Positions 1-7,343 of a stretch of 11,846 nucleotides of DNA are shown one piece after another. The position numbers were made by a program, and so were the translations under genes. The notes beneath the pieces are model-generated. The model did no database searches and had not been told where the DNA came from. It saw only the letters and a list, made by a program, of their open reading frames with translations. The stretch is from Flavobacteriales bacterium UBA958 (lineage in GTDB: Bacteria; Bacteroidota; Bacteroidia; Flavobacteriales_D; Crocinitomicaceae). Every line of letters begins with the position of its first letter. The first letter of the stretch is position 1. The DNA is taken from contig DBCM01000079.1 of NCBI GenBank assembly GCA_002293045.1, positions 499 to 12,344 of the forward strand, given 5' to 3'.

Positions 1-332
1 TCGTGCTGATACGCTTCAGATATCACTTTCGCATTGTGCGGGTAAAAGCGTGACAGAACACCCAACCGTTGAAACATGATGTATTCGTCTCTTGCAAGCG
101 TGGCACTGTCTTTTTTCGATTCATTGCCGTATTGGCTTGCGATATCCTCGTAATACCGGTTGTTGATATCTACATCGCCGGCATCATTGGTCCACTTGAA
201 CTTCACCGCTAAGGCAGTCAAGATTAAAAACGCTGCAACACCGGCAAGAATATGTAATGCGGTTAGGTAGGTGTATTTAAGCCATTTTCTCCAACCAGAT
301 TTCTTGACAGAGGTATTTGTTTTTTCAGACAT
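1..332 (-). CDS. N-terminal part of a single-pass membrane protein (runs off left edge)
   Basis: Translating the minus strand from the ATG at 332 gives 110 uninterrupted codons to the window edge, beginning MSEKTNTSVKKSGWRKW. A short basic cytoplasmic tail is followed by one hydrophobic segment at about residues 21-44 (starting TYLTALHILAGVAAF). Next comes a polar region rich in Asp, Asn, Tyr and Lys with a YYEDIASQYGNES stretch. This pattern suggests an inner-membrane anchor with the rest of the protein outside the cytoplasm; the rest is not in the window. I do not recognise the family. An exact TAnnTTTG box lies 5 nt upstream of the ATG and supports this start. The gene is divergent from the lipoprotein gene at 390. 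That an ORF exists is well supported; its function is unknown. Confidence 0.8.
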   Translation of the reverse strand, partial: MSEKTNTSVKKSGWRKWLKYTYLTALHILAGVAAFLILTALAVKFKWTNDAGDVDINNRYYEDIASQYGNESKKDSATLARDEYIMFQRLGVLSRFYPHNAKVISEAYQH

Positions 333-337
333 TATTG

Positions 338-345
338 CAAAATTA
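338..345 (-). promoter_or_regulatory. Bacteroidota -7 box for the membrane-protein gene
   Basis: On the minus strand the sequence reads TAATTTTG, an exact match to TAnnTTTG, followed by CA as often seen in this phylum. It ends 5 nt before the ATG at 332. No good -33 TTG lies at 17-23 bp spacing (one occurs at 13 bp), so the call rests on the -7 box and its position. If real, the mRNA leader would be only a few nucleotides long. Confidence 0.5.
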
Positions 346-375
346 GGTAAATCCAATCCAATTAAAAAATTCCGT

Positions 376-383
376 TATTTTTG
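376..383 (+). promoter_or_regulatory. Bacteroidota -7 box for the lipoprotein/hydrolase pair
   Basis: The sequence TATTTTTG matches TAnnTTTG exactly and ends 6 nt before the ATG at 390. No convincing -33 TTG is at the right distance. The box overlaps the TTG triplet at 381, which would be an alternative start codon. If this is the promoter, that upstream start cannot be used. Confidence 0.45.
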
Positions 384-389
384 GCTTCT

Positions 390-1103
390 ATGAAATCAAT
401 GATCAAGTCGGTATTAGCCCTCAGTGTTTTTCTCATCGTTCTATATTCCTGCGCTCCGGCGCGCTATGTGAAGCCCTTGGATAAAGGCCAACACGCACTG
501 CAGGTCAATTTAGGTGGACCGATTGCAAAAGTTCCTGGAATTGGGGTGATTCCGATGCCGTTAACTACCGTTGGGTATGGCTATGGGTTGAAAGAGCATC
601 TGACACTTTTTGGAAACCTACATACGACTTCTTTGCTTTTTGGTGTTGGACAAGTGGATCTTGGTGCAGCGTATCGATGCTGGTCGCGAAAAAATATGGG
701 GATTACCCTTCAGCCGACATTGAATGTAGCGGTGGATTTTTATACCGGTGCGAATCGGTTTTGGCCCCAATTGGATGCGAATTATTATTGGGATTATGCG
801 GAATGGCGAACCAAAGCCAAGAATGGTAAAGGATTTCAAAAAATCAGAAGTGTTTATGCGGGCTTAAGTAACTGGTTTGATCCGTATTTAACCGAATCAC
901 AAGGCAGGACCAATGAACAGGTTTGGATTCCCAGCATTCAAATCGGTCACTTGTGGCAGAAAAATAACTGGGTCTATCAGTTCGAGGCGAAATTCCTAGC
1001 GCCCATCTATTCGAATGAAGACATTGTGGTGAATTATCCGAGCGCTTTCGGGAATCAAGGGGCCTTGGGAGCTTATTTTTCCATTTACTATAAACTAAAA
1101 TAA
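390..1103 (+). CDS. Beta-rich lipoprotein of unknown function
   Basis: This 237-aa protein starts with a lipoprotein signal peptide: MKSMIKSV, a hydrophobic stretch, then the lipobox LYSC with the acylated Cys at residue 21. The mature part is rich in aromatics and glycine. It shows alternating hydrophobic/polar stretches (for example GHLWQKNNWVYQFEAKF) and ends in an aromatic strand, YFSIYYKLK. This resembles small outer-membrane beta-barrel or beta-sandwich proteins. I chose the ATG at 390 rather than the in-frame TTG at 381 because it places the signal peptide normally. The stop is 1 nt before the ATG of the next gene, so the two are almost certainly co-transcribed and probably translationally coupled. 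I do not recognise a named family. Confidence 0.85.
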   Translation: MKSMIKSVLALSVFLIVLYSCAPARYVKPLDKGQHALQVNLGGPIAKVPGIGVIPMPLTTVGYGYGLKEHLTLFGNLHTTSLLFGVGQVDLGAAYRCWSRKNMGITLQPTLNVAVDFYTGANRFWPQLDANYYWDYAEWRTKAKNGKGFQKIRSVYAGLSNWFDPYLTESQGRTNEQVWIPSIQIGHLWQKNNWVYQFEAKFLAPIYSNEDIVVNYPSAFGNQGALGAYFSIYYKLK

Positions 1104-1104
1104 G

Positions 1105-1998
1105 ATGAATTATATTTTCGTACTTGGGGTGATTGTACTTGTTTCGCTTAGCGCGTGTAGAAAACGCTTGGATTCGTTTTTGTTTAACCAGTCGGCGCTA
1201 ACCTCGTATCAATTGGATAATTATACGGGTGAGCTTTCGATTACTGTAGGGGATGAATTCGCTGTGCCCGATTTCATAATTCATCACCTTGAATGGACCT
1301 TACAAGAAGCAGGTAAATCTACCCAAGTACATGCGATTTATGTAGGCGACATATCACGCATTGCGATAGACACAGTGCTGCTGTATTGTCATGGAAATAA
1401 AGACCATATGGATTTCTATTGGCCACGTCAGAAACTCTATGCGAACATCGGTCAACTCGGAAGATTTGGTGTCTTGATGTTTGATTATCCCGGTTTCGGA
1501 ATGAGTGAAGGAAAGCCTACGGAAGTTAACATGTATGCGTCCACGGAATTGGCATTAACTTGGCTGAAAAGTCAGGGATTAACGAACGATCGCTTAGTGA
1601 TGATGGGGTTTTCGCTTGGAAGCGCGGCTGTATGTGAGGTCGCGGGAAATCCAAGCCGCTTTTCTATGAATCCAGGTAAGATCATATTAGAAGCTCCCTT
1701 TGCTTCGGCAGAAATTTTAATTCAAGATGGGGGATTGTTAAGTATGCCGGGGAGTTTTCTAGTAGACTTAAAGATTGATAATGCGACCGAAATCAAAAAA
1801 GTAAATGTGCCCTTATTATGGATACATGGATTGGATGATTCCTTTTTAACGGTAGCGCATCACGGTCAATTGGTTTATGATAATAAATCAGGAGCGAAAG
1901 AGAAAGAACTGGTTCCCGGCGGTGGACATGAGACAACGCCCACAGCCATGGGGTATACCAATTATATCAATCGAATGCTGCAGTTTATTACGCAGTAA
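1105..1998 (+). CDS. Alpha/beta-hydrolase lipoprotein (serine hydrolase)
   Basis: This 297-aa protein has a short signal peptide with lipobox LSAC (Cys18), so it is probably anchored to the cell envelope. The rest is an alpha/beta-hydrolase fold. The HG oxyanion motif is in LLYCHGN (His96-Gly97), and DYPGFGMSEG at 127-136 is the usual strand-turn motif. The nucleophile elbow GFSLGS puts the catalytic Ser at 170. The acid is probably Asp244 or Asp245 in HGLDDSF, and the catalytic His is 275 in GGGHE. All triad positions are present, so an active esterase, lipase or peptidase is likely; the substrate cannot be read from sequence. The arrangement resembles the ABHD13/17-like branch. It is the second gene of a two-gene unit, and its TAA directly abuts the stop of the opposing gene. 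Confidence 0.9.
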   Translation: MNYIFVLGVIVLVSLSACRKRLDSFLFNQSALTSYQLDNYTGELSITVGDEFAVPDFIIHHLEWTLQEAGKSTQVHAIYVGDISRIAIDTVLLYCHGNKDHMDFYWPRQKLYANIGQLGRFGVLMFDYPGFGMSEGKPTEVNMYASTELALTWLKSQGLTNDRLVMMGFSLGSAAVCEVAGNPSRFSMNPGKIILEAPFASAEILIQDGGLLSMPGSFLVDLKIDNATEIKKVNVPLLWIHGLDDSFLTVAHHGQLVYDNKSGAKEKELVPGGGHETTPTAMGYTNYINRMLQFITQ

Positions 1999-3252
1999 TT
2001 AAAGTCCGTTAGCCGCTTTTCTTAGCTTCAGGTTAAGGTAAAGTTCGTTATACTTTTCAAGGTCTTTCTTGTCGCGATTGGATAAATCCATCAAGGTCAT
2101 GGTTTGAAGGATGGTATCAGCCTCTGTGGTATTTCTGGTAATGAAATAGGCCTCCAACAAATTGTAGTAAAGGGCAATCGTTACGTCTTTATCGATACGG
2201 GCCTTTTTATCATCAATGTTTGATTCTAGCAAGGCATTTTTCCAACTGCTCACCGCTTCATTAAGTTTTACCAATCCTTGCTCTTCGCTTGTTCCAAATA
2301 ACTTGAATCCAAGGAGCGCATTGTTGTACGCGGTCTTGATGTCATCGTGGGATTCATTTTTTGATTTCACCCAGTAAATCTCTGTCTTGCGGTCCGTTTT
2401 CTCAAACCCAATGCGGTCGTTTACCAAATGATTAATTGCCGTTAGGTTGTCTTGCAGAATTTTGTCTTCCATGGTTTTAAGCATGGCCGAAATATCTGTA
2501 GACGGACTGGTTTTCGTTGCAGGACCTTTGTAGGTTTTGAACTCCGTGAATTCCGCAGGAGATGCCGCATAAATTTCTACATTGGATGCGTTCGTGACGC
2601 GGAAACTCATGGGATGACGGTACGTGAACTCGATGTGGTAATAGGTGACATCCGTGGTGGTGCTTACATTGTTTACACGAGATACTTCCTTTTTTACTTC
2701 TGAAACCACCCGTGGTGCCGTCGATTCAAACCCTTGTAAGGTAACCGTATAAATCATGGCATTATTGCTTCCTTTTTCAAACCCGTCAATGTGCAAATAG
2801 GTAGAAGCTAATGAATTATAGTCATACGCTGTTTTAAGAGCAGGGGCGGAAACTGTTCTCCGGTATGGTTGTGGAACGTAATCTTTCACCGGACGATTAT
2901 TTTCGTTCAATACTTTGCTTTCGATGATTTTAGAGGCAGTAGATTTTTCATTCCAAGCTTTCATTTCTCGCTCATATTTCTCATCTGCGGCTTTTTGCTT
3001 GTTCGGTAATTCAGCCATTTCACGTTGATAATCCGCTTCAGCGAGCGCTTTATCTGCTTCGTATTGAGCGAGTAATTTTTGGTTTTCAGCCTCGTAGGAT
3101 GCCGTCACATACGATAAGTAATTTGTAGGTTTCGGGGTAACTGGATTTGAAGGTAATTTAATGTAAGTAAAAGTGATTTCTTCTCCTTTAACGGATTGGG
3201 AAAAACTTATTCCAACCAAAAATGTTGCGACGACCAAGACTAATCTTTTCAT
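1999..3252 (-). CDS. Exported coiled-coil protein of unknown function
   Basis: This 417-aa protein has a cleavable signal peptide (MKRLVLVVATFLVGISFS, cut around 19), so it is periplasmic or secreted. After a YIKLPSNPVTPKP segment, residues about 50-105 are rich in Ala, Glu, Lys and Gln with a heptad-like pattern, predicting a coiled coil. The middle (about 125-240) is beta-prone, with a YYHIEFTYRHPMSF strand. The C-terminal 150 residues look all-helical and TPR-like (ALYYNLLEAYFITRN, then paired helices). There is no T9SS sorting domain and no lipobox. I do not recognise a named family; a role as an envelope scaffold or stress protein would be a guess. It has its own promoter and is divergent from folE. 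Confidence 0.85.
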   Translation of the reverse strand: MKRLVLVVATFLVGISFSQSVKGEEITFTYIKLPSNPVTPKPTNYLSYVTASYEAENQKLLAQYEADKALAEADYQREMAELPNKQKAADEKYEREMKAWNEKSTASKIIESKVLNENNRPVKDYVPQPYRRTVSAPALKTAYDYNSLASTYLHIDGFEKGSNNAMIYTVTLQGFESTAPRVVSEVKKEVSRVNNVSTTTDVTYYHIEFTYRHPMSFRVTNASNVEIYAASPAEFTEFKTYKGPATKTSPSTDISAMLKTMEDKILQDNLTAINHLVNDRIGFEKTDRKTEIYWVKSKNESHDDIKTAYNNALLGFKLFGTSEEQGLVKLNEAVSSWKNALLESNIDDKKARIDKDVTIALYYNLLEAYFITRNTTEADTILQTMTLMDLSNRDKKDLEKYNELYLNLKLRKAANGL

Positions 3253-3268
3253 GGGGTTAATTTTTTGG

Positions 3269-3296
3269 CAAAGGTACGTCCTTTGGTTCGATTCAA
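3269..3296 (-). promoter_or_regulatory. Bacteroidota promoter for the coiled-coil protein gene
   Basis: Read on the minus strand, TTG (3294-3296), a 17-bp spacer and TACCTTTG (3269-3276) match the TTG/TAnnTTTG promoter architecture known from Bacteroidota. The -7 box lies 16 nt upstream of the ATG at 3252, giving a leader of about 12 nt. This is the best-supported promoter in the window because both elements and the spacing fit. Confidence 0.65.
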
Positions 3297-3367
3297 GGTA
3301 AAAACCTCCTTTTCGTTTGCGTCAAGAACTTTTCTGTAGCAATCTTGTTTAACAAATAAAATAAAAG

Positions 3368-4054
3368 ATGAAACAAAACAGATTTCATGAGGCGTCACCA
3401 ACCATTGACATCACCATTGATGAAATGGGTGATGAGCACGTGAGCACCTCCGTAGATACACCGTTAAGAGCGGACGCGTTTGAATTAAGTGATGAGGAAA
3501 AAATTGATCAAATTACCCATCACTTTGGACAAATTATGGATATTCTTGGGTTAGATCGCACGGACGATAGTTTGCAAGGTACACCACGTCGCGTAGCGAA
3601 AATGTATGTTAAGGAAATTTTTAGCGGCTTGAATCCAGCGAATTTTCCTGATATTAAGTTATTTGACAATAAATACAAATACCAACAGATGTTGGTAGAG
3701 AAAAACATTCTGTTTTACTCTAATTGTGAGCATCATTTTGTGCCCATCATCGGCAAGGCCCATGTGGCGTATATTTCCTCGGGAAAAGTGATTGGTCTGT
3801 CCAAGATCAACCGCATCGTGCAACATTTCGCGAAACGTCCGCAGGTTCAAGAACGGTTGACGGTACAAATTGCAGATGCCTTGAGAAAAGCCCTTGAAAC
3901 GGATGATGTAGCGGTAGTAATCGATGCAACGCATTTGTGCGTTTCTTCTCGAGGGGTTAAGGATGTGAACAGCAGCACCGTTACTTCTCATTTTTCTGGA
4001 CAATTCAACGAGGAAGCACGTAAAACGGAGTTTTTGAAGTACATCGAGTTGTAG
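3368..4054 (+). CDS. folE: GTP cyclohydrolase I (FolE)
   Basis: This cytoplasmic enzyme of 228 aa, close to the E. coli length of 222, converts GTP to 7,8-dihydroneopterin triphosphate. That is the entry step for tetrahydrofolate, and in many bacteria the product also feeds queuosine or other pterins. Hallmarks are clear: GTPRRVAKMY (71-80); SNCEHHF, whose Cys120 and His123 are zinc ligands with His122 beside them; GLSKINRIVQHFAKRPQVQE (143-162); and DATHLCVSSRG, whose Cys191 is the third zinc ligand with His189 in the active site. These correspond to E. coli Cys110, His113, Cys181 and His179. The first 40 residues are an acidic, low-conservation extension. The start follows an A-rich leader without a Shine-Dalgarno sequence. 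It stands alone, with no other folate gene in the window. Confidence 0.97.
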   Translation: MKQNRFHEASPTIDITIDEMGDEHVSTSVDTPLRADAFELSDEEKIDQITHHFGQIMDILGLDRTDDSLQGTPRRVAKMYVKEIFSGLNPANFPDIKLFDNKYKYQQMLVEKNILFYSNCEHHFVPIIGKAHVAYISSGKVIGLSKINRIVQHFAKRPQVQERLTVQIADALRKALETDDVAVVIDATHLCVSSRGVKDVNSSTVTSHFSGQFNEEARKTEFLKYIEL

Positions 4055-4198
4055 GGATTATAACAGATCGCTGGTGCTATGCTCTTGTTCTTAACGTTCT
4101 AGATGCCAGTCACAATGATTCTTTTTGGGTCACGCTGAAAAAAAGAGTAATTCTTGTTCCTCTTAGCGATCTTACTTATCCTGTAATAGCTTTGACGG

Positions 4199-4231
4199 TT
4201 AAGATGTTATTTTGTTTTAAATTCATCTTAA
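4199..4231. repeat. Small AT-rich inverted repeat downstream of folE
   Basis: TTAAGATG (4199-4206) and CATCTTAA (4224-4231) are perfect reverse complements around a 17-nt AT-rich spacer. The pair lies 145 bp after folE and 59 bp before the DUF1028 gene. The stem is short and A/T-rich and has no following T-tract, so it is a poor terminator; an operator or chance match is possible. No gene is visible in the rest of this 235-bp gap. Confidence 0.3.
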
Positions 4232-4289
4232 GAGCATCATGAAGTAAAATTGAAATCTTTTGTTAATTTTATTATAAATACCTATTTCC

Positions 4290-5297
4290 ATGAAACATCT
4301 TATCCATTCGTTTTTCTTGGTCATTTGCTTTGGTAGTTTTTCAATTGCTCAGGATACGTTTTCCATTGTAGCGGCAGACTCTTCCACTCGGGAAGTTGGA
4401 AGTGCAGGGGCCTCATGTGTCAATTTATTTGACTACGGCATTACAGATCCTAGTTTTTTAGGTGATTTAGTGCCGAATTTAGGTTCGATAAATACCCAAG
4501 CGGCCTATTTGTTAGCCAATCAAAACAATGCCCGTGCGCGAATGCTTGCAGGGGACTCACCTGCAGAGATTGTCAATTGGCTTGCTGCGAATGATGCGCA
4601 ATCAAACCCGCAAGTTCGACAATATGGAATCGTTGGTTTTAATGGCACAACAATCAGTGCTGCAGGGTTTACCGGTACGAATTGTATGGACTATAAAAAC
4701 CATATAACGGGTAACATTAACGGTATTTATTATTCGATTCAAGGCAATATTGTATTGGGACAAGACATTCTATACTCTATGGAATTTATGTTTCGAAATG
4801 CCAGTGGTGATTTATCATGTCGACTCATGGCTGCGCTGCAGGGTGCCAATGTGGTTGGAGCAGATACACGATGTTTGGTTTTTGGAACTTCCTCCCTGTT
4901 CGCCTTTCTTAAAGTGAGCCAGCCCACCGATGCCTATAATAATCCCTCTTTTAAAATAGGGGTTCAAACGGTTGGCGGAACAAACATTGAGCCTATCGAT
5001 TCCCTTCAATCTCTTTTTAATGCTCAAAAAATCTGTGGGAATGCCGGCATATCCTCATCCGCCGATATTAACCCATTTGTTATTTATCCCAACCCTTCGC
5101 ATGGTAAATTCACCCTTAACTTAGCTGCCGAATCCGGATTAATGTGGGTTGTCGATATGTTGGGGAGGGTGGTGTTAACATCAAACATCCAGTCTGGAGT
5201 GACTTCTTTTTCCATGGATAAACCGGGTATGTATGTGGTCACTGTTTCAACAAACGGAGGCACCTGGGTACAGAAGATAGTGGTGGATGCGCATTGA
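4290..5297 (+). CDS. Secreted DUF1028 (Ntn-hydrolase-like) protein with T9SS sorting domain
   Basis: This 335-aa protein has a signal peptide (MKHLIHSFFL...SIA, cleavage predicted before Gln21). Residues 23-245 match DUF1028: TFSIVAAD at the start, VGSAGASCVN, a NTQAAYLL segment, the AGDSPAEIV helix, QYGIVGFNG, GFTGTNC, YSIQGNIVLG and VVGADTRC. Residues about 262-335 form a type A T9SS C-terminal sorting domain beginning FVIYPNPSHGKFTL and ending in GMYVVTVST and KIVV. The protein is therefore probably exported across the outer membrane and released or surface-attached. DUF1028 has been placed with the Ntn hydrolases, but to my knowledge it has no settled activity. Thr23 aligns with the Thr after the initiator Met in cytoplasmic members and is the candidate nucleophile. 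The gene is convergent with the M28 peptidase gene, 20 bp away, with no terminator hairpin between them. Confidence 0.9.
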   Translation: MKHLIHSFFLVICFGSFSIAQDTFSIVAADSSTREVGSAGASCVNLFDYGITDPSFLGDLVPNLGSINTQAAYLLANQNNARARMLAGDSPAEIVNWLAANDAQSNPQVRQYGIVGFNGTTISAAGFTGTNCMDYKNHITGNINGIYYSIQGNIVLGQDILYSMEFMFRNASGDLSCRLMAALQGANVVGADTRCLVFGTSSLFAFLKVSQPTDAYNNPSFKIGVQTVGGTNIEPIDSLQSLFNAQKICGNAGISSSADINPFVIYPNPSHGKFTLNLAAESGLMWVVDMLGRVVLTSNIQSGVTSFSMDKPGMYVVTVSTNGGTWVQKIVVDAH

Positions 5298-5317
5298 GGT
5301 GGCGATAAACCATCACG

Positions 5318-7093
5318 TTAATTGGCGAAAATCATAGGCTTTCTTGCGATTTCTTTGCCATCCAACATCAGCGAGTAATAATAAATTCCTGTTTTTCCGT
5401 AACCGTGCTGATAAAATACTTCGTTGATTCCAAGATTTAAATCAATATTCAATTGTTCAACAAGTTTACCGTTTAAATCCGTAATTTGAATGAACGCATT
5501 TTTATAGGCTATTGGCGTGTTTACCGCCACACCAATGATGGTTACCTCATCAAAAGGATTCGGTCTATTTTGTAGAAGATCTAAAGGTTTTAACTCCTCA
5601 TCGGCTATTTCATCAACGGATATTTGACTGTGTTGAATGATAAGCTCCTTGGAAAATAGACTTTCCAATTGATGTTCATCGACTGCCGCTACACTGACGT
5701 AATAGACGTTGGAAGTTGGGGGATATATCGTATCGTAATATCCTGTCATCGTATACACTGAATCCCAATCGTTGCTTGTGGATCGGATTCCTACTCGGTA
5801 ATTCGTGTATTGGGATTCTTGGGTAATATGAATAATTATTCCCGGACCAGGTATTGTATTAGCAACCGTGAAATCGGGTTTGTTGGGTCCGATAGCCGCG
5901 ACGGTTGCCCCAACGCCATTGATACAAGCATTTCGCGCTAAATAGTTAAAATCAACAAAAAAACTATCGATTATCCCGTCTACATCGGTATCTAATCCGA
6001 CAATATCTGTTGCCGTATGTTGCCGGTCCGTATATCCGGGTATATTCGATGCATCGCCGTGTTCATTGGCTGAGGTAAATCGACTTGAAGCAAATCCATT
6101 TTGACGAAAAGGAATGTGGTCTCCACCTCTTCCCGCTCTATCCTCACTTGACATAATCGTAATGAGCATGGGAACATTAACTATAGGTTGCAGTTCTTCT
6201 TTGTATTGTAATTTAATAAAACGAGCGAGTTGCTTATGTACAGAATTAAATCCGCCGTAAGAAAAGATACGTACTTGAGTTGAATCAACATCATTAAAAC
6301 TAGGACAGGGGGGAGGAGATGAGGTTTGTCCGCAAATTACGCCCCCAATGACATCATTATTAAGAACAGCTTTTATTGGAACATCAAATTGATTGCAATA
6401 ATCAGCGAAAGCATCAGCGCCGTAAAGACCCTGCTCTTCACCAATCGTCAGCATAAATACGAGCGTGTTTTTAAACGCACATTTACTCATTACCCGTGCA
6501 AGTTCAAGAACCAAGGCAGTTCCTGATGCATTGTCCTCAATCCCTTGTGCTTGACAAAGCGTATCACATTCGTTTTCACACCGACTATCCATATGGCCCT
6601 CAATTATGATTACTTGATGATTTGAGGTATCGGTCCCCGGAAGCACAGCAAGTACATTTCTATGTTGCATCACGCCACAAATGGTCCTTTCAAATTGAAA
6701 ATAGGAGGGGAGTAGTCGATTTTCAGACGCTACACTAATATGTTGAAACTTATCATAGGCCCAACGTCGTGCCGCACCAATTCCAAAGGTTGTTGAAAGT
6801 GTGTCGGAAGCGGTATTGCGATTTTGAAATGTTGCCAGCTTGAAGATGTAAGATTTTAGAGAATCTGCGTTGACATGTTGTTGAATGAAAGAAATGATCT
6901 GTTCATGATTGGTTATCGCATTTGCCGAGGAATAAAACATAGGGTTATAATTCCCCTTTACGACTTGCTCTGCAACAGAGGAAGTGAATGCCGAATTCGT
7001 TTGAGCGCAGGCTGAAGATAAGCGACTCATCGAAAGCAGATTAATGAAAAAAAGTATCGCTACAGGAATTATGAATTTTGGCGCTCGTATCAT
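5318..7093 (-). CDS. Secreted M28-family zinc aminopeptidase with T9SS sorting domain
   Basis: Using the ATG at 7093, this is a 591-aa secreted protein with a signal peptide (MIRAPKFIIPVAILFF...). The M28 metallopeptidase core carries all expected di-zinc residues: His167 in EGHMDS, bridging Asp187 in EDNASG, catalytic Glu219 and ligand Glu220 in GEEQGLYG, Asp247 in LNNDV, and His359 in DRQHTATD. A beta-sandwich, probably fibronectin-III-like, follows at about 404-488. The end, from LDLLQNRPNPFDE (505) to KPMIF, is a type A T9SS sorting domain. The likely role is extracellular removal of N-terminal amino acids from peptides. The in-frame ATGs at 7129 and 7117 are less likely: they would add a 12-residue (or 8-residue) leader before the signal peptide, and a candidate promoter lies at 7118-7149. 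Several cysteine pairs occur around the active site (for example CENECDTLC). Confidence 0.92.
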   Translation of the reverse strand: MIRAPKFIIPVAILFFINLLSMSRLSSACAQTNSAFTSSVAEQVVKGNYNPMFYSSANAITNHEQIISFIQQHVNADSLKSYIFKLATFQNRNTASDTLSTTFGIGAARRWAYDKFQHISVASENRLLPSYFQFERTICGVMQHRNVLAVLPGTDTSNHQVIIIEGHMDSRCENECDTLCQAQGIEDNASGTALVLELARVMSKCAFKNTLVFMLTIGEEQGLYGADAFADYCNQFDVPIKAVLNNDVIGGVICGQTSSPPPCPSFNDVDSTQVRIFSYGGFNSVHKQLARFIKLQYKEELQPIVNVPMLITIMSSEDRAGRGGDHIPFRQNGFASSRFTSANEHGDASNIPGYTDRQHTATDIVGLDTDVDGIIDSFFVDFNYLARNACINGVGATVAAIGPNKPDFTVANTIPGPGIIIHITQESQYTNYRVGIRSTSNDWDSVYTMTGYYDTIYPPTSNVYYVSVAAVDEHQLESLFSKELIIQHSQISVDEIADEELKPLDLLQNRPNPFDEVTIIGVAVNTPIAYKNAFIQITDLNGKLVEQLNIDLNLGINEVFYQHGYGKTGIYYYSLMLDGKEIARKPMIFAN

Positions 7094-7117
7094 TAATTTT
7101 TGGTCAAGTGTGAGCAT

Positions 7118-7149
7118 TAAAATTAACAATAAAATGAACAGTAATCCAA
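7118..7149 (-). promoter_or_regulatory. Candidate promoter for the M28 peptidase gene
   Basis: On the minus strand, TTG (7147-7149), a 21-bp spacer and TAATTTTA (7118-7125) match TTG/TAnnTTTG with one mismatch. This would start transcription near 7114 and give a leader of about 20 nt to the ATG at 7093. It is part of the reason for preferring that start over 7129. It is AT-rich, so the match could be chance. Confidence 0.35.
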
Positions 7150-7289
7150 TGGTTGGTTTCTTAATTCAGGAGGCTTGTCTGCTCTGATATATGAACTTGT
7201 TGTTTTCTTTTGATTCTTTTCTTTGAATAATTTGGTGCGACCTTTAAACTGAGTTATAAAGTTAAGATTAAGCGTTTCGTGATAGAAAC

Positions 7290-7323
7290 AAAAAAACCGT
7301 GAGAAATTTCTCACGGTTTTTTT
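7290..7323. terminator. Perfect palindromic (bidirectional) intrinsic terminator
   Basis: The arms are exact reverse complements over 17 bp each (AAAAAAACCGTGAGAAA / TTTCTCACGGTTTTTTT). The core is a GC-containing CCGTGAG/CTCACGG stem, with an A-tract on one side and a T-tract on the other. On the minus strand it sits 20 bp after the stop of the lipocalin-like lipoprotein gene, exactly where its terminator should be, and it insulates the downstream M28 gene. Its symmetry means it could also stop plus-strand transcription. Confidence 0.9.
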
Positions 7324-7343
7324 TAATATATTAACGGGGCAGA

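Noticed and set aside
2452..2703. Plus-strand open frame inside the 417-aa gene
   Set aside because: Cys/Arg/Phe-rich shadow of the minus-strand coding sequence with no independent support.
3659..4003. Minus-strand open frame opposite folE
   Set aside because: It is antisense to the zinc-binding and catalytic motifs of FolE, so it is a shadow frame.
4255..4286. Promoter for the DUF1028 gene (TTG at 4260-4262 and TACCTATT at 4279-4286)
   Set aside because: The -7 match is only partial and lies 3 nt from the ATG, so the transcript start would fall at or within the start codon.
4055..4289. tRNA or small-RNA gene in the folE-DUF1028 gap
   Set aside because: No cloverleaf pattern, T-loop sequence or strong hairpin with T-tract could be found.
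6326..6526. Plus-strand open frame inside the M28 gene
   Set aside because: It is antisense to strongly conserved catalytic motifs of M28, so it is a shadow frame.
7013..7093. M28 protein as a lipoprotein (LSSAC near the signal peptide end)
   Set aside because: The -3 position is Ser rather than Leu/Val/Ile, and a T9SS sorting domain at the C-terminus argues for secretion through the outer membrane.
7123..7314. Minus-strand 63-codon open frame between the lipocalin and M28 genes
   Set aside because: It begins inside the palindromic terminator and its peptide is low-complexity with no export signal or family resemblance.
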